64,000 nt of DNA from an uncultured Eubacteriales bacterium (GTDB lineage Bacteria > Bacillota > Clostridia > Oscillospirales > Acutalibacteraceae): assembly GCA_902491475.1 (NCBI GenBank), contig CABUHY010000012.1:1-64000 (forward strand), read 5' to 3'. Below are positions 24,696 through 33,679 of this stretch, one piece after another. The notes below the pieces were generated by a model. The model ran no database searches, was not told the origin of the DNA, and saw only the letters and a list, made by a program, of their open reading frames with translations. Each line of letters opens with the position of its first letter. Within the stretch, counting starts at the first letter, position 1. The position numbers and the translations under genes were made by a program.

Positions 24696-25658
24696 ATGAC
24701 GGAGATAACGGGTAAGAAGTTATTTCTTGTGGTAAATCCTGTTTCGGGCAAAAAGCTTGCAAAACAGTATGCAAAAGGTATGATTGAGAGGTTCGGCGAG
24801 GCAGGCTTCGTCGTTACTTCGGTATATACTCAAAAAAACGAAAACGCCTATGAAATCGTCAGGAAAAGAGGCACGGAATTCGACCTCATAGTCTGCGTAG
24901 GCGGCGACGGAACTCTTAAAGAGACCGTTTGCGGAGTTATGGAACTTAAAAAGGATATTCCGATAGGTTATATCCCGATGGGCTCGACAAACGATTTCGC
25001 ACATTCGATAGGAATACCGACAAAGGTTGAAAAGGCTGTCGAAAATGTTATAAACGGCGAGCCGAGACCCGTTGATATGGGTACCTTCGGCGACAACACA
25101 TTTGTTTATGTCGCAGGTTTCGGCAACTTTACGGCTATATCGTATTCCGCAAGTCAGAAGCTTAAAAACATATTCGGCAAAAACGCTTATTATCTCAACG
25201 CCGTGGGCGAATTCTTCAAAATGAAGGGCTACCATGCAAGAGTTGAGGCGGACGGCGAGGTGTTTGAGGGCGACTATTTCTACGGCGAGGCGTCCAACTC
25301 ATATTCCGTCGGCGGTATGCCCGTATTACATAACATGGGCGTCAGGTTTGACGACGGCAAGCACGAGCTTATACTTGTTGAGATGTTTAAGTCTCCCGCC
25401 GATTTGCTCTCGCTTGTGCACGATATGCTTCATAAAACGGTGGCAAAGAACAAGCTTGTTACTTTCCGCCACTGCGACAAGATAGATTTCCATTTTGACG
25501 ACCCGACGGCGTTTACGCTTGACGGCGAGTTCGGCGGCGACCAAACCGATGTTACGGTGCGGACAATCAAGCACGCAGTAAACATCATTACGGAAAATCC
25601 GCTGCCCGTCGAGGAGGATAACTCCGAGCTTCCCGAAAAGGAAGAAGCTACGGTTTAA
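24696..25658 (+). CDS. Diacylglycerol kinase family lipid kinase
   Basis: A 320-residue DAGK_cat/YegS-type kinase. NPVSGKK lies near the N-terminus, then VGGDGTLKETVCG (nucleotide binding) and MGSTNDFAHSIG. The C-terminal beta domain has the LDGEFGG region. It probably phosphorylates diacylglycerol or a related membrane lipid. GGAGG precedes the ATG. It lies 20 bp after glyS and is probably cotranscribed. Confidence 0.88.
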   Translation: MTEITGKKLFLVVNPVSGKKLAKQYAKGMIERFGEAGFVVTSVYTQKNENAYEIVRKRGTEFDLIVCVGGDGTLKETVCGVMELKKDIPIGYIPMGSTNDFAHSIGIPTKVEKAVENVINGEPRPVDMGTFGDNTFVYVAGFGNFTAISYSASQKLKNIFGKNAYYLNAVGEFFKMKGYHARVEADGEVFEGDYFYGEASNSYSVGGMPVLHNMGVRFDDGKHELILVEMFKSPADLLSLVHDMLHKTVAKNKLVTFRHCDKIDFHFDDPTAFTLDGEFGGDQTDVTVRTIKHAVNIITENPLPVEEDNSELPEKEEATV

Positions 25659-25672
25659 CGGTTTTGATTTTA

Positions 25673-25703
25673 ATTCCCCTTGCAACAGCAAGGGGGATTT
25701 TTT
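25673..25703 (+). terminator. Terminator after the lipid kinase gene
   Basis: The stem ATTCCCCTTGC/GCAAGGGGGAT with loop AACA is followed by T6. Confidence 0.88.
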
Positions 25704-25718
25704 GTCGGAAAAAGAATG

Positions 25719-25822
25719 TTAGCCGACTAAATATTAACAATATTTGAACAATTAAAATATCTGTTGACATATAAAAATTTTTGAGATAAAATTATTCAAC
25801 CGATTAAATATAAATCGGCTAA
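25719..25822 (+). promoter_or_regulatory. Promoter and repeated operator of the marR-exporter operon
   Basis: TTGACA (25764-25769), 17-bp spacer and TAAAAT (25787-25792) form a strong promoter. Three related sites surround it: TTAGCCGACTAAATATT (25719-25735), CAACCGATTAAATATA (25797-25812) and, on the minus strand, TTAGCCGATTTATATTT (25822-25806). The last two form a palindrome with arms CCGATT/AATCGG at the likely transcription start. This suggests autoregulation by the MarR protein. Confidence 0.75.
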
Positions 25823-25843
25823 ATTATAATTTGAGGAAGTAAT

Positions 25844-26329
25844 ATGTTTGAGTTAAAGGAATTAACACATTCTTTTATCAGACTTGAATGTGCCAAGCGC
25901 TTTACAATGCACAATATGCTCAAGGACAGCGGTGTGTACTTCGGTCAGCCGCCCATTCTTGACTTTTTGGAGAAGAACGGCGAGTGCACGCAAAACGAGC
26001 TTGCCAAGGCGCTGGAGGTTTCGCCCGCATCAATTGCGGTGTCTGTGAAAAGGATGCAGAAAAACGGAGTCGTCGAAAAAATTGCGGACGACAACGATTT
26101 GAGGTGCAACAGAATATCCCTTACCGAAAAGGGCAGGGAATTGACAACCGAAATGCACCGCAAATTTGACCAGGTTGACAAGATGATGTTTGCGGGCTTT
26201 GATAACGAAGAGCTTGTCGAGCTTAAAATGTATCTTGACAGGATTTACAACAACCTTTCGTTTGACGAAAACGAAAAGGGTTGTGCCTTAAAGCCCGAAA
26301 ACAAAAGGAACGGAGGGGATAACCGATGA
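25844..26329 (+). CDS. MarR-family transcriptional regulator
   Basis: A 161-residue winged-helix regulator. The HTH core runs from about residue 40 to 100 (CTQNELAKALEVSPASIAVSV, then a wing with DDNDLRCNRISLT). The C-terminal helices form the dimer domain. GAGGAAG precedes the ATG. It overlaps the next gene by 4 bp, so it is translated with the exporter and probably represses it until a toxic ligand binds. Confidence 0.9.
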   Translation: MFELKELTHSFIRLECAKRFTMHNMLKDSGVYFGQPPILDFLEKNGECTQNELAKALEVSPASIAVSVKRMQKNGVVEKIADDNDLRCNRISLTEKGRELTTEMHRKFDQVDKMMFAGFDNEELVELKMYLDRIYNNLSFDENEKGCALKPENKRNGGDNR

Positions 26330-28095
26330 TAAAACTGCTTAAATATTCAAAGAAGTATATCTTTTATACAATCATAAGTCCGTTGCTTATGATAGGCGAG
26401 GTTATATTTGAACTGCTTATTCCGCAGGTTATGGCTGATATTGTCGAGACGATACGCCTTACCGAAACTGCGGACCCGGTTGCACAGCAGGCGGCGATAC
26501 AGACAATATTCTCCCTCGGCGGAAAAATGCTTGCTTTCGCACTGTGCTCGCTTTTCTGCGGCGCTATGGCGGCAAGGCTCGCTTCCGTTGCGGGTATGGG
26601 CTTCGGCGCAGGTATAAGAAGCGCCCTTATTGAAAAGGTGCAGACCTTCTCGTTCTCGAATATCGACAGGTTCTCAACAGCGTCGCTTATCACGAGAATG
26701 ACAACGGATATAAATACGGTTCAGAATACATTCCTGATGCTTATCAGAGGCTTGTTCAGAGCGCCGATAATGCTTGTTACGGCGTTGGTTATCTGTATCC
26801 GTAAGAGCAAGCAGGTTACAAGCGTGTTCGGCGTCGTACTGCCGATAATCTTAATCGTTCTTGCGGTTGCGGGACCGATATTCATAAAGCGCTTCAAGGC
26901 TATGCTTAAAAAGTTCGACGGCTTCAACGCTTCCATACAGGAAAACCTTATGAATATCAGAGTCGTAAAGTCGTTTGTCAGAACGGGCTATGAGAAAAAG
27001 AAATTCAAGACCGCAAACGACGACCTTTACAACGCTTCGGTATATGCCGAAAGGCTTATGATTCTCGGCGAGCCCATGCTTATGATTTTGCTCTATGCGA
27101 CAATCCTTGCGGTGCTTATCGTATCGACAAAGGTAGTTGCAAGCGGAGATTTGCTCGTAGGCGAATTTACGGCGATATTCACTTATATAATGCAGATTAT
27201 CATGAGCTTCCTTATGACGATTGCGATGCTCGCACAGTTCTTTATGTCGGAGGCGAGTGCAAAGCGTATTTCCGAAGTTCTTAATGAAGAACCCGACATC
27301 AAGGACCCCGAAAACGGTCTTGAAACCGTTAAGGACGGCAGCGTTGAGTTCAAAAATGTTTCGTTCTGCTATAATGAGGGCAAGAACATCATAAACAACG
27401 CTTCGTTTAAGATAAACAGCGGCGAAATGATAGGCATTATGGGTGCGACGGGCAGCTCAAAGTCCTCGCTTGTTCAGCTTATCGCAAGACTTTACGACGC
27501 AACGGACGGCGAGGTTATCGTCGGTGGCGAAGATGTTAAGAATTACAAATTACATTCGCTTCGTGAAGAGGTAAGTATGGTTCTTCAGAAGAATGTTCTT
27601 TTCTCGGGAACGATTGCGGAGAACCTGCGTTGGGGCAAAAAGGACGCAACCGACGAAGAGGTTCGCAGAGCTTGCAAAATCGCAGACGCGGACGACTTCG
27701 TTTCGTCTTTCCCCGACGGATATAACACCGACCTCGGACAGGGCGGCGTAAATGTATCGGGCGGACAGAAGCAGAGACTTTGTATTGCAAGGGCGATACT
27801 GAAATCGCCGAAAATACTTATTCTCGACGACTCGACAAGTGCGGTTGACTCCGCTACCGACGCAAGAATACGCCAAGGCTTGAGACAGAGCCTGCCCGAC
27901 ACGACAAAGATTATAATCGCACAGAGAGTTTCTTCGATTTCCGACTGCGACAAGATAATCATTCTTGATAACGGAACGGTAAACGATATAGGAACACACG
28001 AAGAGCTCCTTGAAAGAAATGAAATTTACCGTGATGTATATACTTCTCAGCAAAAGGGCACGGATGATTTTGACGAAATGGGAGGTGAGCGATAA
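26326..28095 (+). CDS. ABC exporter half-transporter, degenerate-site subunit
   Basis: 589 residues with a six-helix membrane domain and a C-terminal ATPase domain. Walker A is GATGSSKS (near 371), with Ser where Gly is usual before Lys. The signature is VSGGQKQR. Walker B is ILILDDS, with Asp instead of the catalytic Glu. The switch region is IIIAQR, with Gln instead of His. These changes mark the non-catalytic half of heterodimeric exporters such as TM287/288 or EfrCD. It overlaps both neighbours, so the three genes form one operon. Confidence 0.92.
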   Translation: MIKLLKYSKKYIFYTIISPLLMIGEVIFELLIPQVMADIVETIRLTETADPVAQQAAIQTIFSLGGKMLAFALCSLFCGAMAARLASVAGMGFGAGIRSALIEKVQTFSFSNIDRFSTASLITRMTTDINTVQNTFLMLIRGLFRAPIMLVTALVICIRKSKQVTSVFGVVLPIILIVLAVAGPIFIKRFKAMLKKFDGFNASIQENLMNIRVVKSFVRTGYEKKKFKTANDDLYNASVYAERLMILGEPMLMILLYATILAVLIVSTKVVASGDLLVGEFTAIFTYIMQIIMSFLMTIAMLAQFFMSEASAKRISEVLNEEPDIKDPENGLETVKDGSVEFKNVSFCYNEGKNIINNASFKINSGEMIGIMGATGSSKSSLVQLIARLYDATDGEVIVGGEDVKNYKLHSLREEVSMVLQKNVLFSGTIAENLRWGKKDATDEEVRRACKIADADDFVSSFPDGYNTDLGQGGVNVSGGQKQRLCIARAILKSPKILILDDSTSAVDSATDARIRQGLRQSLPDTTKIIIAQRVSSISDCDKIIILDNGTVNDIGTHEELLERNEIYRDVYTSQQKGTDDFDEMGGER

Positions 28096-29990
28096 TGCCG
28101 GGACCGAATAACAGAGCGCCGATGCAGAAGCCGTCGGACACCAAGGGAACCGTTAAAAGGCTTATAAAATATATCGGTAAACAAAAATCGTTGCTTGTCG
28201 GAATGATAGTGTTCGTCATTATAAGCTCGCTTGCAACAGTTTCGGCTTCTATTTTCATTCAGCCGATAGTCGATGATTTGCTCATCCCCGCAGTAGGTCA
28301 GGAATTTTCGTGGGCGCTGTTCAAGCCCGTGACAAAGATACTCGTACTGCTTGTCTGCGTTGCGATTGTAGGCGCAGGCGCTTCGTACGGAAAATCGAGA
28401 TGCTCGGTTTATCTTACGCAAAAAACGCTCAACAGCCTGAGAAAGGATTTGTTCGATTCTATTGAGGATTTGCCGATAAGCTTCTTTGACTCAAGACCCA
28501 ACGGCGAGATTATGAGCCGTTTTACGAACGATGTCGAGTCGCTCAGAGCGTTTTTGAGCCAGGGCTTAACGCAGCTCATTTCTTCATCTATTACCATAAT
28601 CGGTTCGTTCTGCATTATGCTTTATTACAGCTGGAAGCTTACAATCCTTGTAGTACTTATGGTTTTGGTAATGCTCCTGCTCATAAAGGTGCTCGGTAAA
28701 AAGAGCTCCTACTACTTCAAGAAGCAGCAGAAAGAATTGGGCGAGGTAAACGGTTATATCGAGGAAATCATCGAGGGTCAAAAGGTCGTTAAGGTGTTTA
28801 ACCACGAGGAAGAGGTAACGGAGCATTTCAAGGGTATAAACGAAGAGCTTCGCAAGGCTTCAACGGGCGCGAACACATTTGCAAGCATTCTTATGCCCCT
28901 TATGAACAACCTTTCATATGTAAACTATGCCATTACGGCGGCTCTCGGCGGCGTGCTTGCGGTTAAGGGCTTTATGACCGCAGGCGGAATAGTTGCTTTC
29001 CTTACAAACTCAAGAAACTTCTCACAGCCGATAACCCAGGTGTCACAGCAGTTCAACAACGCAATTTCAGCCATTGCCGGTGCGGAGAGAATTTTTGAGT
29101 ATATCGACGAAAAGCCCGAGGTTGACGACGGCTATGTAACGCTCGTAAATGCAAAATTCAACGAAAACGGCGAGCTTGAAGAGTGCGCCGAGCACACGGG
29201 TATTTGGGCGTGGAAGCATCAGCATACCGCCGACGGCACTGTAACTTACAGGCAGTTAAAGGGCGATGTTGAATTTGAAAATGTCACATTCAGCTATGAC
29301 GGCAAAAAGACCGTACTCAAAAATATTTCGCTTTACGCAAAGCCCGGTCAGAAAATTGCCTTTGTCGGCTCGACGGGCGCAGGCAAGACCACAATCACAA
29401 ACCTGCTTAACAGATTTTATGAGATTGACGACGGCAAGATAAGATATGACGGTATCAACATCAAGAAGATAAAGAAAGACGATTTAAGGCGTTCGCTCTC
29501 AATGGTTCTTCAGGATACGCACCTGTTTACGGGTACGGTTGAGGACAATATCAGATACGGTAACCTTGATGCAACGCATGAGCAGATAGTCGAAGCGGCT
29601 AAGCTTGCCAACGCACATTCGTTTATTATGGCGCTTGAAAACGGCTACGATACCGTGCTCACGGGCGACGGCGCAAACCTTTCGCAGGGTCAGCGTCAGC
29701 TTTTGAGCATTGCGAGAGCCGCAGTTGCCGACCCACCCGTACTTGTTCTTGACGAGGCGACAAGCTCCATCGACACAAGGACGGAGAAGCTCATAGAGCA
29801 GGGCACGGATAAATTGATGCAGGGCAGAACGGTATTTGTTATTGCACACAGACTGTCAACCGTCCGCAATTCAAACGCAATAATGGTGCTTGAACACGGC
29901 GAGATAATCGAGCGAGGCGACCATGAGGATTTGCTCAAGCAGAGGGGCAGATACTATCAGCTTTACACGGGACAGTTCGAGCTGTCATAA
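28095..29990 (+). CDS. ABC exporter half-transporter, catalytic subunit
   Basis: 631 residues with a six-helix membrane domain and a C-terminal ATPase domain. Walker A is GSTGAGKT (near 425), the signature is LSQGQRQ, Walker B is VLVLDEA with Glu, and the switch His is in IAHRLSTV. The partner upstream lacks the catalytic Glu and His, so the two should form an asymmetric drug or lipid exporter. The linker before the ATPase domain (near 330-395) is longer than usual. ATG overlaps the previous stop by 1 bp. Confidence 0.93.
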   Translation: MPGPNNRAPMQKPSDTKGTVKRLIKYIGKQKSLLVGMIVFVIISSLATVSASIFIQPIVDDLLIPAVGQEFSWALFKPVTKILVLLVCVAIVGAGASYGKSRCSVYLTQKTLNSLRKDLFDSIEDLPISFFDSRPNGEIMSRFTNDVESLRAFLSQGLTQLISSSITIIGSFCIMLYYSWKLTILVVLMVLVMLLLIKVLGKKSSYYFKKQQKELGEVNGYIEEIIEGQKVVKVFNHEEEVTEHFKGINEELRKASTGANTFASILMPLMNNLSYVNYAITAALGGVLAVKGFMTAGGIVAFLTNSRNFSQPITQVSQQFNNAISAIAGAERIFEYIDEKPEVDDGYVTLVNAKFNENGELEECAEHTGIWAWKHQHTADGTVTYRQLKGDVEFENVTFSYDGKKTVLKNISLYAKPGQKIAFVGSTGAGKTTITNLLNRFYEIDDGKIRYDGINIKKIKKDDLRRSLSMVLQDTHLFTGTVEDNIRYGNLDATHEQIVEAAKLANAHSFIMALENGYDTVLTGDGANLSQGQRQLLSIARAAVADPPVLVLDEATSSIDTRTEKLIEQGTDKLMQGRTVFVIAHRLSTVRNSNAIMVLEHGEIIERGDHEDLLKQRGRYYQLYTGQFELS

Positions 29991-30002
29991 AATATCTTAC
30001 GG

Positions 30003-30027
30003 TATGGCGGGGCTTGCTCCCGCCATA
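30003..30027. repeat. Solo hairpin TATGGCGGG/CCCGCCATA
   Basis: A perfect 9-bp stem with a GCTTGCT loop, matching the end hairpins of the 14554-14717 element. It may also help end the exporter transcript, though no T tract follows. Confidence 0.6.
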
Positions 30028-30110
30028 TTGCATATCACGGCGGGTCTTGTTGTTTACAAATAAATACCGTTGTGATAAAATATCAAAAAAGCAAAAATTC
30101 AGGTGTGAAT

Positions 30111-31298
30111 ATGGATTATAAGTTTTCGGACAGAATTTCATCTCTTCAGCCGTCGGCGATAAGGGAAATACTCAAAGCGACCTCCGACCCGTCGGTAATT
30201 CCGTTTGCGGCGGGCAATCCGGATGTTGCGGCGTTCCCCGTTGACGATGTAAGAGTGATTTCAAAAAGAATATTTGACGAAATGCCCGTTACCGCTCTTC
30301 AGTACGGTATAACAGAGGGATATACTCCCTTGCGTGAACGCATAAAGGAATATGTCAAAAAAAGCAAGAATATAGGCAGAGATTTTGACAGCGTTATCAT
30401 AACCTCGGGCGCAACGCAGATAATGGACCTTATGACAAAGGTTTTCTGCAATTTCGGCGACACGGTAATATGCGAAACACCGTCGTTTATCGGCTCGCTC
30501 AACTGCTTCCGTTCATACGGCTGTAAGCTTAAAGGCGTACCCGTAGAGGCGGACGGTATGAACATAGAGGCACTTGAAAAAGCGCTTAAAGAGGGCGAAA
30601 ATGTCAGATTTATCTATACAATAACCAACTTCCAGAACCCGTCGGGCGTTACAATGAGCTTTGAAAAGAGAAAACAGGTTTACGCTCTTGCCAAAAAGTA
30701 CGGCGTGCTCATTCTTGAGGATAACCCCTACGGCGATTTGAGAGTTGCGGGCGAGGATATTCCGACAATCAAGAGTATGGACGAGGACGGAATTGTCGTT
30801 TATGCAGGCTCTTTTTCAAAAATTCTTGCGCCGGGTATCCGTATCGGCTATATCGTTGCACCGTCGGAAATTATCGCAAAAATGACAGTCGGCAAGCAGG
30901 CGGCGGACACACATTCGACAATGTTCTCGCAAATTCTTGTTGACGAATGGATGAAAACCACGGATTTTGAAGCGCATATCGCAAAAATCAGAAAAATATA
31001 TAAACGCAAGCTTGACCTTATGTGCTCGCTTATTGACGAAAAGCTCGGCGACTTTGTAAAATATGTCCGTCCCGAGGGCGGTCTGTTCGTATGGTGCGAG
31101 CTGCCCGAAAGCGTTGATATGCTCGACTTTGTCAAACGCTGTGTTGAAAATAAGGTTGCGGTTGTTCCCGGTACGGCGTTTACCGTTGAGGACGGCGAAA
31201 AGACAAACTGCTTCAGAATGAATTTCTCAACACCCACGGATGAAAAAATTGTCGAGGGTATGAATTTGATTGAAAAGGTAAAACAGAGCTATGTATAA
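30111..31298 (+). CDS. PLP-dependent aminotransferase, class I/II (LysN/ARO8-like)
   Basis: A 395-residue fold-type I enzyme. It has FAAGNPDVAAFP near the N-terminus, YGITEGYTPLRERI, the NFQNPSGVTMS loop, EDNPYGDLRV and the PLP lysine in SFSKILAPG (near 235). The family transfers amino groups from aromatic or 2-aminoadipate-type amino acids. The exact substrate is not assignable. ATG 30111 follows AGGTG. It overlaps rsmA by 8 bp. Confidence 0.88.
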   Translation: MDYKFSDRISSLQPSAIREILKATSDPSVIPFAAGNPDVAAFPVDDVRVISKRIFDEMPVTALQYGITEGYTPLRERIKEYVKKSKNIGRDFDSVIITSGATQIMDLMTKVFCNFGDTVICETPSFIGSLNCFRSYGCKLKGVPVEADGMNIEALEKALKEGENVRFIYTITNFQNPSGVTMSFEKRKQVYALAKKYGVLILEDNPYGDLRVAGEDIPTIKSMDEDGIVVYAGSFSKILAPGIRIGYIVAPSEIIAKMTVGKQAADTHSTMFSQILVDEWMKTTDFEAHIAKIRKIYKRKLDLMCSLIDEKLGDFVKYVRPEGGLFVWCELPESVDMLDFVKRCVENKVAVVPGTAFTVEDGEKTNCFRMNFSTPTDEKIVEGMNLIEKVKQSYV

Positions 31299-32154
31299 TC
31301 TTTCGGATATAGGCACGGTAAAGACCGTACTTGAAAAGCACGGCTTTACTTTTTCAAAGGCGCTCGGTCAAAATTTTCTGATAAATCCCGAGGTCTGCCC
31401 CGAAATGGCAAGACAGGCTGTAACAGGGGAGAACGACGGCGTTATAGAGATAGGCGCAGGCGTGGGCGTGTTGACGGCAGAGCTCTGCAAAAGGGCTAAA
31501 AAGGTCGTCTCGATAGAGCTTGACAAAAGGCTTTTGCCCGTGCTTGACGAAACCCTCGGCGAATTCGACAACTTCGAGGTTGTAAACGAGGATATATTAA
31601 AGGTCGATTTGCACAAGCTTATAAGAGAAAAATTTTCCGACTGCGAAAATGTTTCGGTCTGTGCGAATTTGCCGTATTATATCACTTCTCCCGTCATAAT
31701 GAAGCTGCTTGAGGACAAGCTCCCCGTAAAGCAAATAATCGTTATGGTGCAGAGAGAGGCGGCGGACAGGTTGACGGCTCCCGTAGGCTCGAGAGAGTCG
31801 GGTGCGATTACGGTTGCGGTCAATTATTATGCCGAAGCCGAAAAGCTTTTCAATGTGTCAAAGGGTTCGTTTGTTCCGAGCCCCAAGGTTGACTCTGCGG
31901 TCATAAGACTTACCGTTTACGAAAAGCCGCCGATTGAAACCAAGGACGAGGAGCTGTTTTTCAAAACCGTAAAGGCTATGTTTATGCAACGGCGCAAAAC
32001 GGCGCTCAACTCCGTTTCGGCAGGGCTCGGAGTGTCTAAAGACACTGTTGCGAGGGCTCTTGAAATGACAGGGCTTGACATAAACATAAGGGCTGAAAAG
32101 CTTACGCTTTCACAGCTTTGCGAATTTACAAACAATTTGAAAGAGGTAATGTAA
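31291..32154 (+). CDS. rsmA: 16S rRNA dimethyladenosine transferase RsmA/KsgA
   Basis: A 287-residue SAM-dependent enzyme that dimethylates A1518 and A1519 of 16S rRNA, a late step in 30S assembly. It has LGQNFLINPE, motif I IEIGAGVGVLT, the catalytic NLPYYIT near residue 125 and the C-terminal FVPSPKVDSAV. Its start overlaps the aminotransferase gene, so translation is coupled. Confidence 0.96.
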   Translation: MYNLSDIGTVKTVLEKHGFTFSKALGQNFLINPEVCPEMARQAVTGENDGVIEIGAGVGVLTAELCKRAKKVVSIELDKRLLPVLDETLGEFDNFEVVNEDILKVDLHKLIREKFSDCENVSVCANLPYYITSPVIMKLLEDKLPVKQIIVMVQREAADRLTAPVGSRESGAITVAVNYYAEAEKLFNVSKGSFVPSPKVDSAVIRLTVYEKPPIETKDEELFFKTVKAMFMQRRKTALNSVSAGLGVSKDTVARALEMTGLDINIRAEKLTLSQLCEFTNNLKEVM

Positions 32155-32155
32155 A

Positions 32156-32410
32156 ATGTATTCATACAGAACAAAGGGAACCTGTGCGGGTCAGATTGAT
32201 GTCGAACTCGACGGAGATATTATAAAGAGCGTACAGTTCTACGGCGGTTGCAACGGAAATTTGCAGGGCATTTCAAGAATTGTTGTCGGCAAAACCGTTG
32301 ACGAGGTCGAAGAGGCATTCAAGGGAATAAAATGCGGCTTTAAGCAGACCTCATGTCCCGATCAGCTTGTTTGTGCTTTGAGAGAAGCACAGGCGCACGG
32401 CGAAAAATAA
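32156..32410 (+). CDS. TSCPD domain protein (TIGR03905 family)
   Basis: An 84-residue protein that is nearly all TSCPD domain: CNGNLQGISRIVVGK and the namesake TSCPDQL with conserved cysteines. The domain is also found at the C-terminus of some ribonucleotide reductases. The stand-alone role is unknown. ATG lies 1 bp after rsmA, whose 3' end carries its ribosome site (AAAGAGGTAATG). Confidence 0.88.
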   Translation: MYSYRTKGTCAGQIDVELDGDIIKSVQFYGGCNGNLQGISRIVVGKTVDEVEEAFKGIKCGFKQTSCPDQLVCALREAQAHGEK

Positions 32411-32416
32411 TTGTTG

Positions 32417-32445
32417 TTGACTTTTGCTGTGCAAAGTAATATAAT
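32417..32445 (+). promoter_or_regulatory. Promoter of the thiT transcript
   Basis: TTGACT (32417-32422), 17-bp spacer, TATAAT (32440-32445). Confidence 0.8.
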
Positions 32446-32473
32446 CTTGTCGAAGCCAAGCGAAAAATCAATA

Positions 32474-32566
32474 TAACAGGGGTGCTGGTGCACAGTCGGC
32501 TGAGATGGCGGTATTCCGCCGAACCCTTAAACCTGATGCGGATAATGCCGCCGTAGGAAGTCTGAA
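32474..32566 (+). ncRNA. TPP riboswitch (thi box)
   Basis: It contains CAGGGGTGCTGG, GGCTGAGAT, ACCCTTAAACCTGATG and GGATAATGCCGCCGTAGG, the conserved core of the thiamine pyrophosphate aptamer. A terminator and thiT follow, so TPP should reduce thiamine uptake. Confidence 0.95.
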
Positions 32567-32577
32567 CAAGCAATTCT

Positions 32578-32617
32578 GCCTTACGGTATTTGAAGTATCG
32601 TAAGGCTTAATTTTTTG
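32578..32617 (+). terminator. TPP-controlled terminator
   Basis: The stem GCCTTACGGTA/TATCGTAAGGC with one mismatch is followed by T6. It lies between the aptamer and the thiT ribosome site AAAGGA. Confidence 0.85.
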
Positions 32618-32634
32618 TCAAAGGACGGTTTTTT

Positions 32635-33291
32635 ATGAAAAAAGAATCAACTGTAAGATTGGTTGAAAGCGCATTGCTTATCGCAATCGCAGCTGTAATC
32701 GAGCTCATTTCAAAGGCTCTCGGTCTTGAATTGCCTTTCGGCGGAACGGTAACTCTCGCAAGTATGTTCCCGATAGTGCTCATCGCTTACAAGTACGGCA
32801 CAAAGTGGGGACTCCTCAGCGGCTTTACTTATTCTATCGTTCAGATGCTTCTCGGCGTTAAGGTTGTTTCGGCAATGTTCCTGCCGGGCGACGATCAGAT
32901 GGCTGTATGGCAGGCAATCTGCGTATGTCTTCTCGACTATGTTCTCGCATACACGGTACTCGGCTTCGGCGGTATCTTCAAGGGCAAATTCAAAAAGCCC
33001 GCAGGCGAGCTTGCTCTCGGCGCATTCGTTGCGTTGCTTCTCCGCTATCTTGTACATATCGTATCGGGCGCAATCTTCTACGGTGCGTGGGCTGAATGGT
33101 TCTTCTCACAGGAGGGCTTCTATTCAATCGGCGAAAAGATACTCAACACCTTCTCGGGAACCTCGCTTTCGATTATTTACTCGATTTTCTACAACGGACT
33201 TTATATGGTACCCGAAATTATCATTACGACCGTTGTTGCCGCTATCCTCGGCGCTGTTCCGCAGATTACCGGCAAGAAAAAGGTCAAATAA
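32635..33291 (+). CDS. thiT: Thiamine ECF transporter substrate-binding protein ThiT
   Basis: A 218-residue S-component with six membrane helices that binds thiamine and shares EcfA/EcfT with other S-components. Conserved features are the GVKVV loop, YGAWAEW and the C-terminal YNGLYMVPEIIIT segment. The upstream TPP riboswitch confirms the substrate class. No ecfA or ecfT genes are in the window. Confidence 0.94.
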   Translation: MKKESTVRLVESALLIAIAAVIELISKALGLELPFGGTVTLASMFPIVLIAYKYGTKWGLLSGFTYSIVQMLLGVKVVSAMFLPGDDQMAVWQAICVCLLDYVLAYTVLGFGGIFKGKFKKPAGELALGAFVALLLRYLVHIVSGAIFYGAWAEWFFSQEGFYSIGEKILNTFSGTSLSIIYSIFYNGLYMVPEIIITTVVAAILGAVPQITGKKKVK

Positions 33292-33314
33292 CAAACCCGA
33301 TAAAAGTTTATGTT

Positions 33315-33346
33315 TACGCTCCGACCTCGGTCGGGGCGTATCCTTT
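33315..33346 (+). terminator. Terminator of thiT
   Basis: The stem TACGCTCCGAC/GTCGGGGCGTA with loop CTCG is followed by T-rich sequence. Confidence 0.85.
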
Positions 33347-33679
33347 TTGCCGAAAACAGCGTGTTTGAAAAAATCGATATTTGTTGTAATTCAACAACAA
33401 AATGTTAAAAACATTGTTTATTATTTTTGTTGACAAAATTTGATGCATATGGTAAGTTATAGTTAAAGAATATAAATTATACAAAAATATAAGTTTGTAT
33501 ATATAAATGATTGTTGAAAACTGTTGATAATACGGGAAAATCGGCGGCTTCCCCTGCACAAATAATAAACTTACATATAGACCGGCGTAACTATAATATT
33601 TTAATAAAGGAGTGAGTCCGGTGGGTTAAATATTTTACGCTTAAAATATATGGGGAACTAAAAGATTAAGGAGAAAATT
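33347..33679 (+). other. AT-rich spacer with possible promoter
   Basis: There is no credible gene in these 330 bp. TTGACA (33431-33436) with TAAGTT 17 bp later is a possible promoter. AAAGGAG at 33607 leads only into a five-codon frame. The spacer begins an AT-rich patch that runs to about 34711. Confidence 0.55.

Noticed and set aside
33607..33629. AAAGGAG followed by GTGAGTCCGGTGGGTTAA
   Set aside because: Only five codons, with no further support as a leader peptide.
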